A stretch of DNA of 64,000 bases from positions 49,606-113,605 of the forward strand of contig NZ_JAQZAN010000020.1 of the NCBI RefSeq assembly GCF_028737255.1, read 5' to 3'. Below the pieces are notes generated by a model, which was given only the letters and a program-made list of their open reading frames with translations, did no database searches and was not told the origin of the DNA. This document shows, one piece after another, positions 20,262 to 27,973 of this stretch. This DNA is from Actinomycetospora straminea. GTDB lineage: Bacteria; Actinomycetota; Actinomycetes; Mycobacteriales; Pseudonocardiaceae. Position 1 is the stretch's first letter, and the number at the start of each line of letters is the position of its first letter. Both the position numbers and the translations under genes were made by a program.

Positions 20262-20999
20262 GTGGGTGACCTGAGGACATTCGAGCGTGAGCTCGCCGTG
20301 GTCGTGACCCAGGGCGGCACCGACGGGCCCCAGCGCATCGTCGAGCTGTGCGTGGCGCGGCTGCCCGTCTCCGGTGGGGGTATCACGCTGATGGCCGGGC
20401 CCGATCGTCAGCAGCCGCTGTGGGCGTCCGACGAGGTGGCCGCGCGGATCGACGAACTACAGTTCCGCCTCGGGGAGGGCCCGTGTGTGGATGCGTTCGT
20501 GACCCAGCACGTCGTGCTGGTGGCCGACGTGGCCGATGCACGGGATGATCGGTGGCCGGCGTTCGCCGCGGCCGCCCGCGACACCTCGGCGCGCGCGCTG
20601 ATGGCACTGCCGTTGCGCGCACAGCAGGAACGGATCGGGGTCATCGACTTCTACCGGGACCGCCCCGGATTTCTCGAGGCCGACGACATGGCCGCAGTGC
20701 GCCGGGCCGCCGACGCCACCTTCTGGGCCCTGATTGGCCTGCACGATGGTGGCAGGGGCCGGGAGGACGACGCGCCGCCGGACGGCGACGACGACCCGGC
20801 TCGATGGTTGCCGGAGGCTCCGCTCGAGCACGTCGAGGTCCACCAGGCGACCGGGATGATCGTCGCCCAGCTCGATGTCCCCGTCGACGCGGCGCTGGCC
20901 CGGTTGCGGGGCCATGCTTTCCTGCACGACCGCCCGCTCGCCGACGTGGCTCGTGACGTCGTGGCACGGCGTCTGCGCTTCTCCGAGGAGGGGAACTAA
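20262..20999 (+). CDS. GAF-ANTAR regulator A1
   Basis: A 245-residue protein with an N-terminal GAF sensor domain (about 15-160; RLGEGPCVDAF and LPLRAQQERIGVIDFYRD are typical) and a C-terminal ANTAR domain (about 190-240; HQATGMIVAQLDVPVDAALARL). ANTAR domains bind paired RNA hairpins and prevent premature termination of the downstream genes. GTG 20262 is the start. The stop codon directly abuts the ATG of the next GAF-ANTAR gene, so the two are translationally linked. The protein is closely related to that encoded at 24121-24891 on the other strand. Signal sensed unknown. Confidence 0.87.
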   Translation: MGDLRTFERELAVVVTQGGTDGPQRIVELCVARLPVSGGGITLMAGPDRQQPLWASDEVAARIDELQFRLGEGPCVDAFVTQHVVLVADVADARDDRWPAFAAAARDTSARALMALPLRAQQERIGVIDFYRDRPGFLEADDMAAVRRAADATFWALIGLHDGGRGREDDAPPDGDDDPARWLPEAPLEHVEVHQATGMIVAQLDVPVDAALARLRGHAFLHDRPLADVARDVVARRLRFSEEGN

Positions 21000-21770
21000 A
21001 TGAGCGGTCAGCCGCAGGGCGCACCGCGGGAGGCCGCGCTCACCGATGCTCTGGTGCGCCTGGCCGACACCCTGGTCGACGATTTTGACGTCATCGACCT
21101 CATGGTCGAGCTGACCGCGGACTGTGTGGCGCTGTTCGCGGTCGACACCGCCGGTCTGCTGCTCGCCGACGGGCGGTATCGTCCACGCGTCGTGGCGGCC
21201 TCGACCGAGGAAACCCGGTTGGTCGAGCTGTTCGAGCTCCAAGCGGACGAGGGCCCCTGCCTGGAGTGCCTCCGGTCCAGCCGCCGGGTCAGCGAGCCGG
21301 ACCTGGTGGAGGCCACGGCCCGCTGGCCCGGGTTCGCGCCCCGAGCGCTCGACGCGGGCTTCCGGGCCGTGCACGCCATCCCGATGCGGCTGAGGCGGCA
21401 GACGATCGGCGCGCTCAACCTGTTCACCGCCTCCCCCGGTGACCTTCCCGCCGCCGACGTGCTCGCCGCCCAGGCCCTCGCCGACGTCGCCACCATCAGC
21501 GTGTTGCAGAACCAGGCGAGCGTCTCGCGCCGCGATGTCACCGCCCAGCTTCAGCTGGCGCTGGACAGCAGGATCGTCATCGAGCAGGCCAAGGGGGTCC
21601 TCGCCGAACGTGGCGGGCTGGACATGACTACGGCGTTCGACCGCCTGCGCAAGTACGCCCGCCACCACCGGCTGCGCCTCAGCGGGCTCGCTGAGGACAT
21701 CGCCGCCCGCCGCGTAAGTCAGAAGACCATGGCAGAAATCCTCGGCGGGACCACGGCCGGACGCCTCTGA
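21000..21770 (+). CDS. GAF-ANTAR regulator B1
   Basis: A 256-residue GAF-ANTAR protein. The GAF domain spans about 30-175 (VDTAGLLLADGRYRP, LQADEGPCLECL, RRQTIGALNLFT) and the ANTAR domain about 185-240, with SRIVIEQAKGVLAERGGLD and AFDRLRKYARHHRLRLSGL, the typical three-helix sequence. ATG 21000 follows the A1 stop without a gap, and GAGGAGGGG inside the end of A1 is its ribosome binding site. It is paralogous to the protein encoded at 23283-24044 (RLADTLVxDxDVIDL and the EQAKGVL segment shared). An RNA-binding antiterminator role is expected. Confidence 0.88.
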   Translation: MSGQPQGAPREAALTDALVRLADTLVDDFDVIDLMVELTADCVALFAVDTAGLLLADGRYRPRVVAASTEETRLVELFELQADEGPCLECLRSSRRVSEPDLVEATARWPGFAPRALDAGFRAVHAIPMRLRRQTIGALNLFTASPGDLPAADVLAAQALADVATISVLQNQASVSRRDVTAQLQLALDSRIVIEQAKGVLAERGGLDMTTAFDRLRKYARHHRLRLSGLAEDIAARRVSQKTMAEILGGTTAGRL

Positions 21771-22150
21771 TGCGCACCGGGCGCCGCCGCTGCATGCGTG
21801 CATTTGGGATCGGCCAACCCGGCGGACGGCACGATCTGGCCACCTGGTGAGACCTCCTGGGCGCACATCCGCGGTGCTCAGGTTCGTTGGCCGCGTCGGT
21901 GAGTCCTGGAGCCACCTGTCGAACCGGCGCATGGTCAGCAGCCCGGTGATCTGCTCAATGGTCCTCTTCGGCGAGCGGCATCCGCCCTGCGTGCAGCTCG
22001 CTCCTCCTCCGGGCCCGCTGAGACCACGGGCGATCTGTTGCGCCCGAGGTTTTCGTGCTTGGCTGGAGGACGTCGCACGGTCAAGACGTGGCCGTGCCGT
22101 GCCGGGATGGTCGATCGTCGATCTATCGTCCGCCCGGACTGTTCAACCTC
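21771..22150. other. Spacer before the third GAF-ANTAR gene
   Basis: About 380 bp. No gene with supporting signals. The frame of the next gene is open back to 22055, so its true start might lie here, but no ribosome binding site is obvious. This is also a place to look for ANTAR RNA targets (paired hexaloop hairpins). Confidence 0.35.
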
Positions 22151-23200
22151 ATGTTGGAGAGTGCGCAGGGGGCAGACGGGTTGGGCATCGAGAGCGGGTT
22201 GTTCGACGTAGTGGAGCTGCTCTCCGAGGTCGCGGAGCGGCTCGAAGAGTTGGAGCCGCTCGACGCGAACGAGCAGCGCTCGGCAGCCGCTCTGTCCGGC
22301 GATACGCCGGCAGCCACTGAGAATCGCGCGATCCACTCGGCGCGAATATCAATCTCGCGTGAATGGGCGCGCGAGATGCGTGCTGATCTCAACCGCCTCC
22401 GGGCCAAGGCGCGGCAGATGGCCGATGAAGCTCGCCGGGTTTCGACTCACACGTGTGGCAAGTCGATCGGTCGGCTCTCTGCAAGCCGCCCGAACGAGGT
22501 CCACTCCGTCGGGGGTGATCACCTGCACCGGTTCGGGGCCGCAGCACGAGCTCTGAAGCAGACCCACGATCTCGACCGTCTGTACCAGTTGCTGGCGGAC
22601 GGCCTTCGCGAGATGGTTCCCGGAGCCGCAGTTGTCGGCGTCTGTGCCCTGCGGGTGGGTGGTAGCGAGGCCGGCGCTCTCGAGTTGGTGGCGGGTGAAC
22701 CGCCACTGGCCCAGGTCATCGAGGTGGAGAACACGACCGGGCGCGGCCCCTGCCAGGACGCGCTAGCAGGCCAAGTGGTCATCAATGTTTCGGAGATGCC
22801 GGAGGCCGGTCGGTGGCCCGAGATCGCGAAGACGATGGGACGTCAAGGCTGGCGGAGCGTCCTGATCTGTCCGTTCGCCGAGCGGACAGACAGGCATCGA
22901 GGGGCCCTTGTTGCCTACAGCCGGTCGGCCCGAGGAATCCACCACTCCGATCGTGAGGCAGTGGAGTATCTGGCGGAGCTGGCCGGGGTGTCCCTGTCTG
23001 GATCTCGTCGAATAGCTGCTCTCCTGGGCGCGGTGGAGTCCCGCGACCTGATCGGCCAAGCCAAAGGCATGCTCATGCTCCGCGACAATATCGATGCCGA
23101 CCAGGCCTTCACGAGGTTGGTCGAGGCATCGCAACACGCCAACCTGAAGCTACGCGACGTAGCCGCATGGCTCGTCGAAATGCGAGGAGTCGTGTCGTGA
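22151..23200 (+). CDS. GAF-ANTAR regulator with a helical N-terminal extension
   Basis: Up to 349 residues. The C-terminal ANTAR domain is well formed (SRDLIGQAKGMLMLRDNIDADQAF, then ASQHANLKLRDVAAWLVEM); a GAF domain lies before it (about 165-300; GRGPCQDALAG, MGRQGWRSVLICPFAER). The first 120 residues are unlike the neighbours and look helical (EVAERLEELEPL, REMRADLNRLRAKARQMADEA), perhaps a coiled-coil dimerisation segment. The start is uncertain: ATG 22151 is used, and the frame remains open to 22055. Base composition is a little less GC-rich than the host genes. It sits between the two inverted A/B pairs. Confidence 0.78.
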   Translation: MLESAQGADGLGIESGLFDVVELLSEVAERLEELEPLDANEQRSAAALSGDTPAATENRAIHSARISISREWAREMRADLNRLRAKARQMADEARRVSTHTCGKSIGRLSASRPNEVHSVGGDHLHRFGAAARALKQTHDLDRLYQLLADGLREMVPGAAVVGVCALRVGGSEAGALELVAGEPPLAQVIEVENTTGRGPCQDALAGQVVINVSEMPEAGRWPEIAKTMGRQGWRSVLICPFAERTDRHRGALVAYSRSARGIHHSDREAVEYLAELAGVSLSGSRRIAALLGAVESRDLIGQAKGMLMLRDNIDADQAFTRLVEASQHANLKLRDVAAWLVEMRGVVS

Positions 23201-23282
23201 CCGGCGATCGCAATGTGGGGCCGTCAGAGCACCCGAATTGGGCCGTCGAGCAGACCAATGCTGTCGCTCGCTCCCGTCGGCG

Positions 23283-24044
23283 TTAATCTTGTGGTCGTCG
23301 GTCGGACCGCGAGGAGCGGAGCAGTGTGTCGGTGTCGAGGGTGCCGTCGACGACCCCGCGGGCGAGGTCGGTGAGGCGTTGGTTGGTGGCTCGCGCGCGG
23401 TCGCGCATGCGTGAGAACGCGTCGTCAAGCCCGATCGTGCCGCGCTCGCCGAGCACGCCCTTGGCCTGCTCGATGACGACGCGGCTGGTGAGCGCTGCCT
23501 GAAGCTGCTCGGTGAGCTGGTCGCGTTCGCGGGTGCCGCGGTCGGTGAGGATGGCGATGGTGGCGACGTCGGCGAGAGCCTGGCTCACTCCGAGCTGATC
23601 CGGCGTCATGGCAACGGCGCGTCGGTGGAAGAGGTTCACGGCCCCGATGGTCAGGCCGCGAAGGCGCATCGGGAGGGCGTGCACGGCGGCGAACCCGTAC
23701 TCGATGGCGTGGGCGGTGAACCGCGGCCAGCGGGTCTCGGCGCGCAGCTCGGGGGCGTGGACCTGCGCGGAGGTGTGGAAGCAATCTAGGCAGGGTCCTT
23801 GGTCGGCTTGGAGCTGGAACAGCTCGAGCAGGTGGGTCGCTTCGGTGGAGGCGGACACGACCTGGAGGCTGTCGCGCTGATCGGTGATGAGGAGTCCGGC
23901 GGCGTCGACGGCGAGCAGATCGATGCAGTCGGCGCAGAGCTGGTGGAACAGGTCGATCACGTCGTAGTCGGCGACGAGGGTGTCGGCCAGGCGGACGAAG
24001 GTCTCAACAAGGAGCTGTTCGCGCCCCTGCGGTGGTGTGGTCAT
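23283..24044 (-). CDS. GAF-ANTAR regulator B2
   Basis: A 253-residue GAF-ANTAR protein, paralogue of B1. GAF features include VDAAGLLITDQRDSLQVV, LQADQGPCLDCFH and RGLTIGAVNLFHR; the ANTAR domain has SRVVIEQAKGVLGERGTIG and AFSRMRDRARATNQRLTDLARG. ATG 24044 is chosen because GAGGAGAG lies just upstream and MTTPPQGREQ resembles the start of B1; the frame extends further to 24140. It follows gene A2 on the - strand with 76 bp between. The pair A2-B2 mirrors A1-B1 in inverted orientation. Probably an antiterminator; signal unknown. Confidence 0.88.
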   Translation of the reverse strand: MTTPPQGREQLLVETFVRLADTLVADYDVIDLFHQLCADCIDLLAVDAAGLLITDQRDSLQVVSASTEATHLLELFQLQADQGPCLDCFHTSAQVHAPELRAETRWPRFTAHAIEYGFAAVHALPMRLRGLTIGAVNLFHRRAVAMTPDQLGVSQALADVATIAILTDRGTRERDQLTEQLQAALTSRVVIEQAKGVLGERGTIGLDDAFSRMRDRARATNQRLTDLARGVVDGTLDTDTLLRSSRSDRRPQD

Positions 24045-24120
24045 GGTGTTCTCTCCTCGGACCCGGCCGTCTTGGTAGACCGCGGGTGGGAATCGGGCTC
24101 CTCGCCCGGGGGCGGTCGGG

Positions 24121-24891
24121 TTACGTGAGCGGTGGATCATGGGGCGGCTCGGATCGCCAGGTCCCGTCGGGGCTCAGGCGCAACCGCCGTGCAAGCACGT
24201 CCTTGGCGACCTCGCCGATGGGTCGGCCGGAGGCGAAAGCGGCCCCGCGCAGCCGGGCCAGTGCCTCGGTCGCCGTGGACCCGAACTGAGCGAGCAGCAT
24301 GCCAGTGGCCTGATGAACCTCCGCGCGGGTGAGAGCCGAGCCGTCGAACCAGTCCCTGCCGGAGGTCCCGCCTGTCGAGGGTTCGGCGCTGATCGTCCGC
24401 TGCCCGATACGGTCGAGCAACACCCAGACCGCGGCGTCAGCGGCGTGCAGGGCACCGATGATTTCTCGGTCGTCCAGCCCGCCGGGCGTATCGCGGTAGC
24501 AGTCCAGAACTCCGATCCGAGCGGCGCCGAGGTGGAGCGGGAACACAAACATCCCGCGAGCGCCCGTCTCGGCGGCGGCGGCCGTGAAGATTGGCCAACG
24601 AGCCTCGGAGGGGTCGGCGATGTCGTCGACGAGCACGGCGCGACCGCTGGTGAACGACTCCAAACACGGCCCCTCGCCCAGGGTGAACTGGAGATCATCG
24701 ATCCTGGCCGCAGTGGTGTCCGTGGCGCACACGGGCTCCTGCGCACCGTCCTGTGCGCTCATCATGGCGATCGCGACCCCGCCCATCGGGAGCCATTCGG
24801 CGGCGGATCGGCAGATCGCCAGCGGCGCGGCCGGCCCACCGGCGTCAACCGCTGCGGCCAGCGTCTGCATCAGCTGGACCTGGTTGACCAC
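24121..24891 (-). CDS. GAF-ANTAR regulator A2
   Basis: A 256-residue paralogue of A1. Shared elements include RIDDLQFTLGEGPCLESF in the GAF domain (A1 has RIDELQFRLGEGPCVDAF), RIGVLDCYRDTPGG, and an ANTAR domain beginning RAEVHQATGMLLAQFGSTA and ending DVLARRLRLS. GTG 24891 is selected because GGGGAGG is nine bases upstream; the open frame continues to 25092. It precedes B2 on the - strand. Duplication of a two-gene sensor/antiterminator unit is the simplest history. The stimulus may be redox or light as in other GAF proteins, but nothing here shows it. Confidence 0.86.
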   Translation of the reverse strand: MVNQVQLMQTLAAAVDAGGPAAPLAICRSAAEWLPMGGVAIAMMSAQDGAQEPVCATDTTAARIDDLQFTLGEGPCLESFTSGRAVLVDDIADPSEARWPIFTAAAAETGARGMFVFPLHLGAARIGVLDCYRDTPGGLDDREIIGALHAADAAVWVLLDRIGQRTISAEPSTGGTSGRDWFDGSALTRAEVHQATGMLLAQFGSTATEALARLRGAAFASGRPIGEVAKDVLARRLRLSPDGTWRSEPPHDPPLT

Positions 24892-25477
24892 CGCTGTCCA
24901 CCTCCCCTGGACACGGGCCGGGCGGCTGGCACCGCACGGAGGGGGAGTCGACGCATCGGCACCGATGTCGAGGAAACCACGGTCGGACCTCCCGGGCGGT
25001 CGTGGCGGCGACGAGCCACGCGTCACCGCGCCCGACAGGGTCCAGATCGAGCCCGCACAGCCCACGAGCGACGGCATGTCCGGGAGGACCACCGTATACC
25101 CGCCGACCGCGAGTTCGACCGGTCGACTGACCTCATCACCAGCGCCGTCCGATCGCGTAGGAGAACGGCCCAGACCATCTCAGGCGGGGATGGCGGGGTC
25201 CGGGCCGTCCTGCCCCGCTCAGCGACGAACCTCGCGGGGGGACGAGGTCGCAAGGTCATTCGAGCCAGCACACAACGGTCCTTCGAGGCGGTGCAGCGGT
25301 CAAAGCACCGTTGGTGGCGATGACGCTCCCGAGCGTGTGTCAGGGCCTGTCGCTGCGTGCTGTCGGACGCTACGGTGCGCGTAGCCCGCGTCACGCAACG
25401 CTGACCAGCGACGTGAGTGCGGAAGACACCCCGGCCCCCGGTGTCGCTGAGAGACGCGAGTAGACGGGGGAACCGGG
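24892..25477. other. Spacer between divergent GAF-ANTAR A2 and STAS genes
   Basis: About 590 bp with no convincing gene on either strand; the open frames are Arg/Pro-rich shadows. It must hold the promoters of the A2-B2 unit (left, - strand) and of the STAS gene at 25478 (right). Confidence 0.4.
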
Positions 25478-26035
25478 ATGACGATCAGCGTGTGCAGCAC
25501 TGCTACTCCGTCCTGGCCCGGCGGGGGCCGCCAAGCCGTCCTCGTGGTGTCCGGCGACCTGTATGGCTGGGAGTGGCCAAAGATCGCCGGCGCCATCGCC
25601 GAGGCCGAGGCCACTGGTGTCGCCCTGATCGTGCTCGACATCCGGGCCGTGCGTTCCTGCGATCGTGAGGCGCTGTTCGAGTTGGTCGCCGTTCGCGGTC
25701 GTTGGCCCACGCCGGAGGGTTGTCCCGTCGATGTCGTAGGCGTGCGGGCAGCGCAGTTTTTGGACGCCATGGCCCACGAGCCGATCACGCAGCTGCACGA
25801 CCTGCAGGTCGTCATCGGTGAGCTGCGGCGACCGCGCGTGTCTCCACCTACAACCGTGTCGGAATCCGAGCAGCCTAGAGATGGCGGCGACCCGTCATGG
25901 GGCGGGACAGCGGAGGAAAGGGCTCGTGGCCGCGGGACCTCGGCGCCGGCCGCATCGAGGGGCAGCGGCCGGAGCCCCGTCCAGGGACGCGCGTCGGCGG
26001 ACCTTCACCTGCTCCGGGGTCGTCATCGCGAATGA
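25478..26035 (+). CDS. STAS-like (anti-sigma antagonist type) protein
   Basis: A 185-residue protein whose first 115 residues resemble a STAS domain: a beta strand QAVLVVSGDLYGWEWPKIAG, the helix and strand VALIVLDIRAVRSCDREALF, and CPVDVVGVRAAQFLDAM. The phosphorylatable serine expected after the second core strand is represented by SCDREA, so serine may be available. The last 65 residues are low complexity (Arg, Gly, Ser-rich) and may be frame read-through after a lost stop. Members modulate anti-sigma or sensor proteins. GGGGGAACCGGG precedes ATG 25478. It neighbours ANTAR genes on both sides. Confidence 0.6.
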   Translation: MTISVCSTATPSWPGGGRQAVLVVSGDLYGWEWPKIAGAIAEAEATGVALIVLDIRAVRSCDREALFELVAVRGRWPTPEGCPVDVVGVRAAQFLDAMAHEPITQLHDLQVVIGELRRPRVSPPTTVSESEQPRDGGDPSWGGTAEERARGRGTSAPAASRGSGRSPVQGRASADLHLLRGRHRE

Positions 26036-26501
26036 GCCGCCGCCGCCCCAGACGGCCGAGCGGGAAGCGGAGAGACGCGGAACCAGCCTCGTCTTGGCAG
26101 CGACGTCGTCCCTGGCGCCCCATCGGGTGGGCGCCCGACCCGAGCAGCCTTGGTGTACCCGGGCCGGGCAACCCAGGTGGTCGTGCCTGCCGCCTCCACG
26201 TCGATCTTGCGTACGACGAGCCCCCGGACGGGTCCGGCACGTCCACCGGATTACGTGGCACCGGGGTCTCGGGCACCGCGTCCAGGATGACACACCCGAG
26301 GTGCGACTATGCGGCGGCATCGGTGGCCTGCCGTGGCCGACACCGCGCTGACCCGCGCGAACGATGTGGAGCGGGCGACGGGAATCGAACCCGCGCAGTC
26401 AGTGTGCACGGAAGGACGCGGCGCCGGGCCCGCAGCCGGAGACGGGACGACCGTGACGAGATCGATCCAAAGCGGTGCACTCGTGCCAGGGACGTCCGAA
26501 C
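26036..26501. other. Junction region containing a third att-like sequence
   Basis: About 470 bp without a supported gene. The centre holds the diverged tRNA-Gly fragment at 26365-26395. Its left flank (GACACCGCGCTGACCCGC near 26338) resembles the sequence just left of the right-hand att site (GACATCGCGCTGACCTGC near 38983), so this looks like the right end of an earlier element. Confidence 0.5.
26365..26395 (-). repeat. Diverged internal att-like copy of the tRNA-Gly 3' end
   Basis: 31 bp (TGTGGAGCGGGCGACGGGAA and the next 11) identical to both outer att copies, covering the acceptor strand and T-arm; beyond 26395 the sequence departs (CAGTCAGTGTG instead of TAGCCAGTTTG). The flank on its left is related to that of attR, not attL. 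It marks the boundary between two accreted segments, or a rearranged att site. Confidence 0.75.
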
Positions 26502-26741
26502 TTACGTTCGATTGCTCCACAATCCTTGGGGTCCAGCTCTCCCTACGAGCGTTCGTCGCCGGGGGCTGGTCGACACCGCGGCGAGCGCGGCAGCGTGTAG
26601 CGAGATACCGGCGTGCGCGGCGCGGGCTCCGAGGGCCTGCAAGCCTTGGGCACCTGTCAGTCCGTGGGCGTCGGCTATCATCCTCGCCGCCCGTTCGACG
26701 TCACGCTCGTCTTGCCGCTCATGCGGATTCTTGCAGGACAT
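26502..26741 (-). CDS. Short ANTAR-like protein
   Basis: A 79-residue protein consisting of little more than one helical domain: DERDVERAARMIADAHGLTG, then LQALGARAAHAGISLHAAALAAV. The spacing matches the three-helix ANTAR fold (QAKGMLMxRxGxxxxxAFxxLRxxAxxxxxxLxxVA), but the signature QAKG is replaced. No sensor domain. GAGAGG precedes the ATG with good spacing. It is related to the neighbouring gene at 26803-27129 (shared SLHAAAL). It is last in a four-gene - strand row. An RNA-binding role is inferred from similarity of pattern only. Confidence 0.6.
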   Translation of the reverse strand: MSCKNPHERQDERDVERAARMIADAHGLTGAQGLQALGARAAHAGISLHAAALAAVSTSPRRRTLVGRAGPQGLWSNRT

Positions 26742-26802
26742 GTCGGTCCTCTCTGGCTGCCCGAACGGCAGTGGCGCACGGATCGGACGGCGGGAGCAAC
26801 CC

Positions 26803-27129
26803 TCAGCGGCGTCGATGTCGACCGGGCCGGGGGTCGCTCGTGGTCGTCATTGTCGCTGTGTCCTCCGCCAGCGGTCGGAGCGCGTACAGGTGCCGGCGCA
26901 GCGGCCGTTGCTCGGGCAGCGGCGGCGACTCGATCAGCAGGTGCTCCGTCGGTTCGTTCGAGAGGACCCCGAGCGCTGCCGCGTGCAGAGACAATCCTTC
27001 TAATGCGGCGCGGTATCTCAACGCCTCGACACTCGCGTCCCGACCGAGCCCCGACGCCAACGCGAGCAGAAACTCGGCCTGACAGATGTCCCGCCGTTCT
27101 TGCAGTTCGGACGGGTTCTGGCGGATCAT
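26803..27129 (-). CDS. Short ANTAR-like protein with basic tail
   Basis: A 108-residue protein. The first 60 residues form an ANTAR-like helical unit (RRDICQAEFLLALASGLGRD, then LRYRAALEGLSLHAAALGVLS); the rest is a tail with LPEQRPLRRHLYALRP and a basic end (RPGRHRRR). AGGAGAACC directly before ATG 27129 is a strong ribosome binding site, supporting a real gene. It shares the SLHAAAL segment with the gene downstream, so the two are probably tandem duplicates. Regulator without a sensor domain; partner proteins may supply the signal. Confidence 0.58.
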   Translation of the reverse strand: MIRQNPSELQERRDICQAEFLLALASGLGRDASVEALRYRAALEGLSLHAAALGVLSNEPTEHLLIESPPLPEQRPLRRHLYALRPLAEDTATMTTTSDPRPGRHRRR

Positions 27130-27234
27130 GGTTCTCCTGAGGAGGCAGGAGCGCCGCTGTGGCCCGGTGCGGGAACCCTCGTCGGCAAGCGACCAGAGTG
27201 CCCATTCAGGGAGACCGGCGATCAGGCGAGCGAT

Positions 27235-27432
27235 TCAGGCCGACGACGCGCCGAGCTCATCGCAGGTATGTGCCACGCTGTCCCACATGCGTCGGGCGAC
27301 GGGGTCGTCGGCCATCCACTTGTTCGCGTGGGCTGCCGCGGTCGTGTCACCGTTGGCGGCCAGAACATGGAGCTCGACGAGACGATCGCGATCCACCCAT
27401 TGGGCGACCTCTGCGTTGTCGGCGCTGGCCAT
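27235..27432 (-). CDS. Small hypothetical protein, 65 residues
   Basis: The protein is mainly helical and acidic: DNAEVAQWVDRDRLVELHVL, ANGDTTAAAHANKWMADDPV, ARRMWDSVAHTCDELGA. I do not recognise a family. ATG 27432 is preferred because GAGGAGG lies 5 bases upstream; an ATG at 27450 in frame is the alternative. The stop and start positions place it between the STAS gene (11 bp upstream end at 27443) and the ANTAR-like gene at 27129, so it is probably part of the same operon. It could be a small partner of the STAS or ANTAR-like proteins; this is a guess from position. Confidence 0.55.
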   Translation of the reverse strand: MASADNAEVAQWVDRDRLVELHVLAANGDTTAAAHANKWMADDPVARRMWDSVAHTCDELGASSA

Positions 27433-27442
27433 TCCCGCCTCC

Positions 27443-27973
27443 TCATTCATGAACAGAGCGTTCGAATCGTGGTCGGCGCGAGCGTGTCGGGGAGCGCCGG
27501 TTGAGTCCGCCACGGCCCCCTGAAGCAGGGCGGACGCAACCGGACCCTGAGCCAACGCCGATGTCGTCATTCGCGCTGGCGCGGGCACCCACGCGAACCG
27601 GGCTCTGCGACCGGATCGGGGCGGTGGTGGTCGCGGCGGTGTTGTGGTGGCACGCGGCCTGATAAACGACGAACAACTCGTCGAGTGGTGCTTCGTCGAG
27701 GGCCGCGACCACCGCGGGACGGTGCAGCCCGACGAGGAACAGTTCGCAGCCTTGCGCCCGGGATGCTGCCGTCAGCTTGGCGAGGGTGTTGACGAAACTG
27801 GGGTAGGCGTCATCGAGGGCCGACAGGTCGACTGTCAGCTCGACGACGCCGCAGGACAACAGGCCCTCGGCCGTCCCGCGCAGCGAGGCTGCGGCCAGGT
27901 CGTCCCCGAGGCCGTCGACGCGCAGGTGCGCGCTCGCATACGACCTCGGGGGCACATTGTCCGGCGTGGTCAT
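27443..27973 (-). CDS. STAS-domain protein
   Basis: A 176-residue protein with a STAS-like first part (about 10-110): SYASAHLRVDGLGDDLAAAS, VELTVDLSALDDAYPSFVNT, GCELFLVGLHRPAVVAALDE. The serine in YPSFVNTLA is in the position of the regulated serine of anti-sigma antagonists. The last 65 residues are Arg/Ser/Gly-rich and may be non-functional. ATG 27973 is preceded by GGTGGTGAG. It heads a - strand row of four genes (STAS, 65-aa protein, two ANTAR-like). Probable role: partner switching with a kinase or sensor, feeding into the ANTAR proteins. Confidence 0.6.
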   Translation of the reverse strand: MTTPDNVPPRSYASAHLRVDGLGDDLAAASLRGTAEGLLSCGVVELTVDLSALDDAYPSFVNTLAKLTAASRAQGCELFLVGLHRPAVVAALDEAPLDELFVVYQAACHHNTAATTTAPIRSQSPVRVGARASANDDIGVGSGSGCVRPASGGRGGLNRRSPTRSRRPRFERSVHE

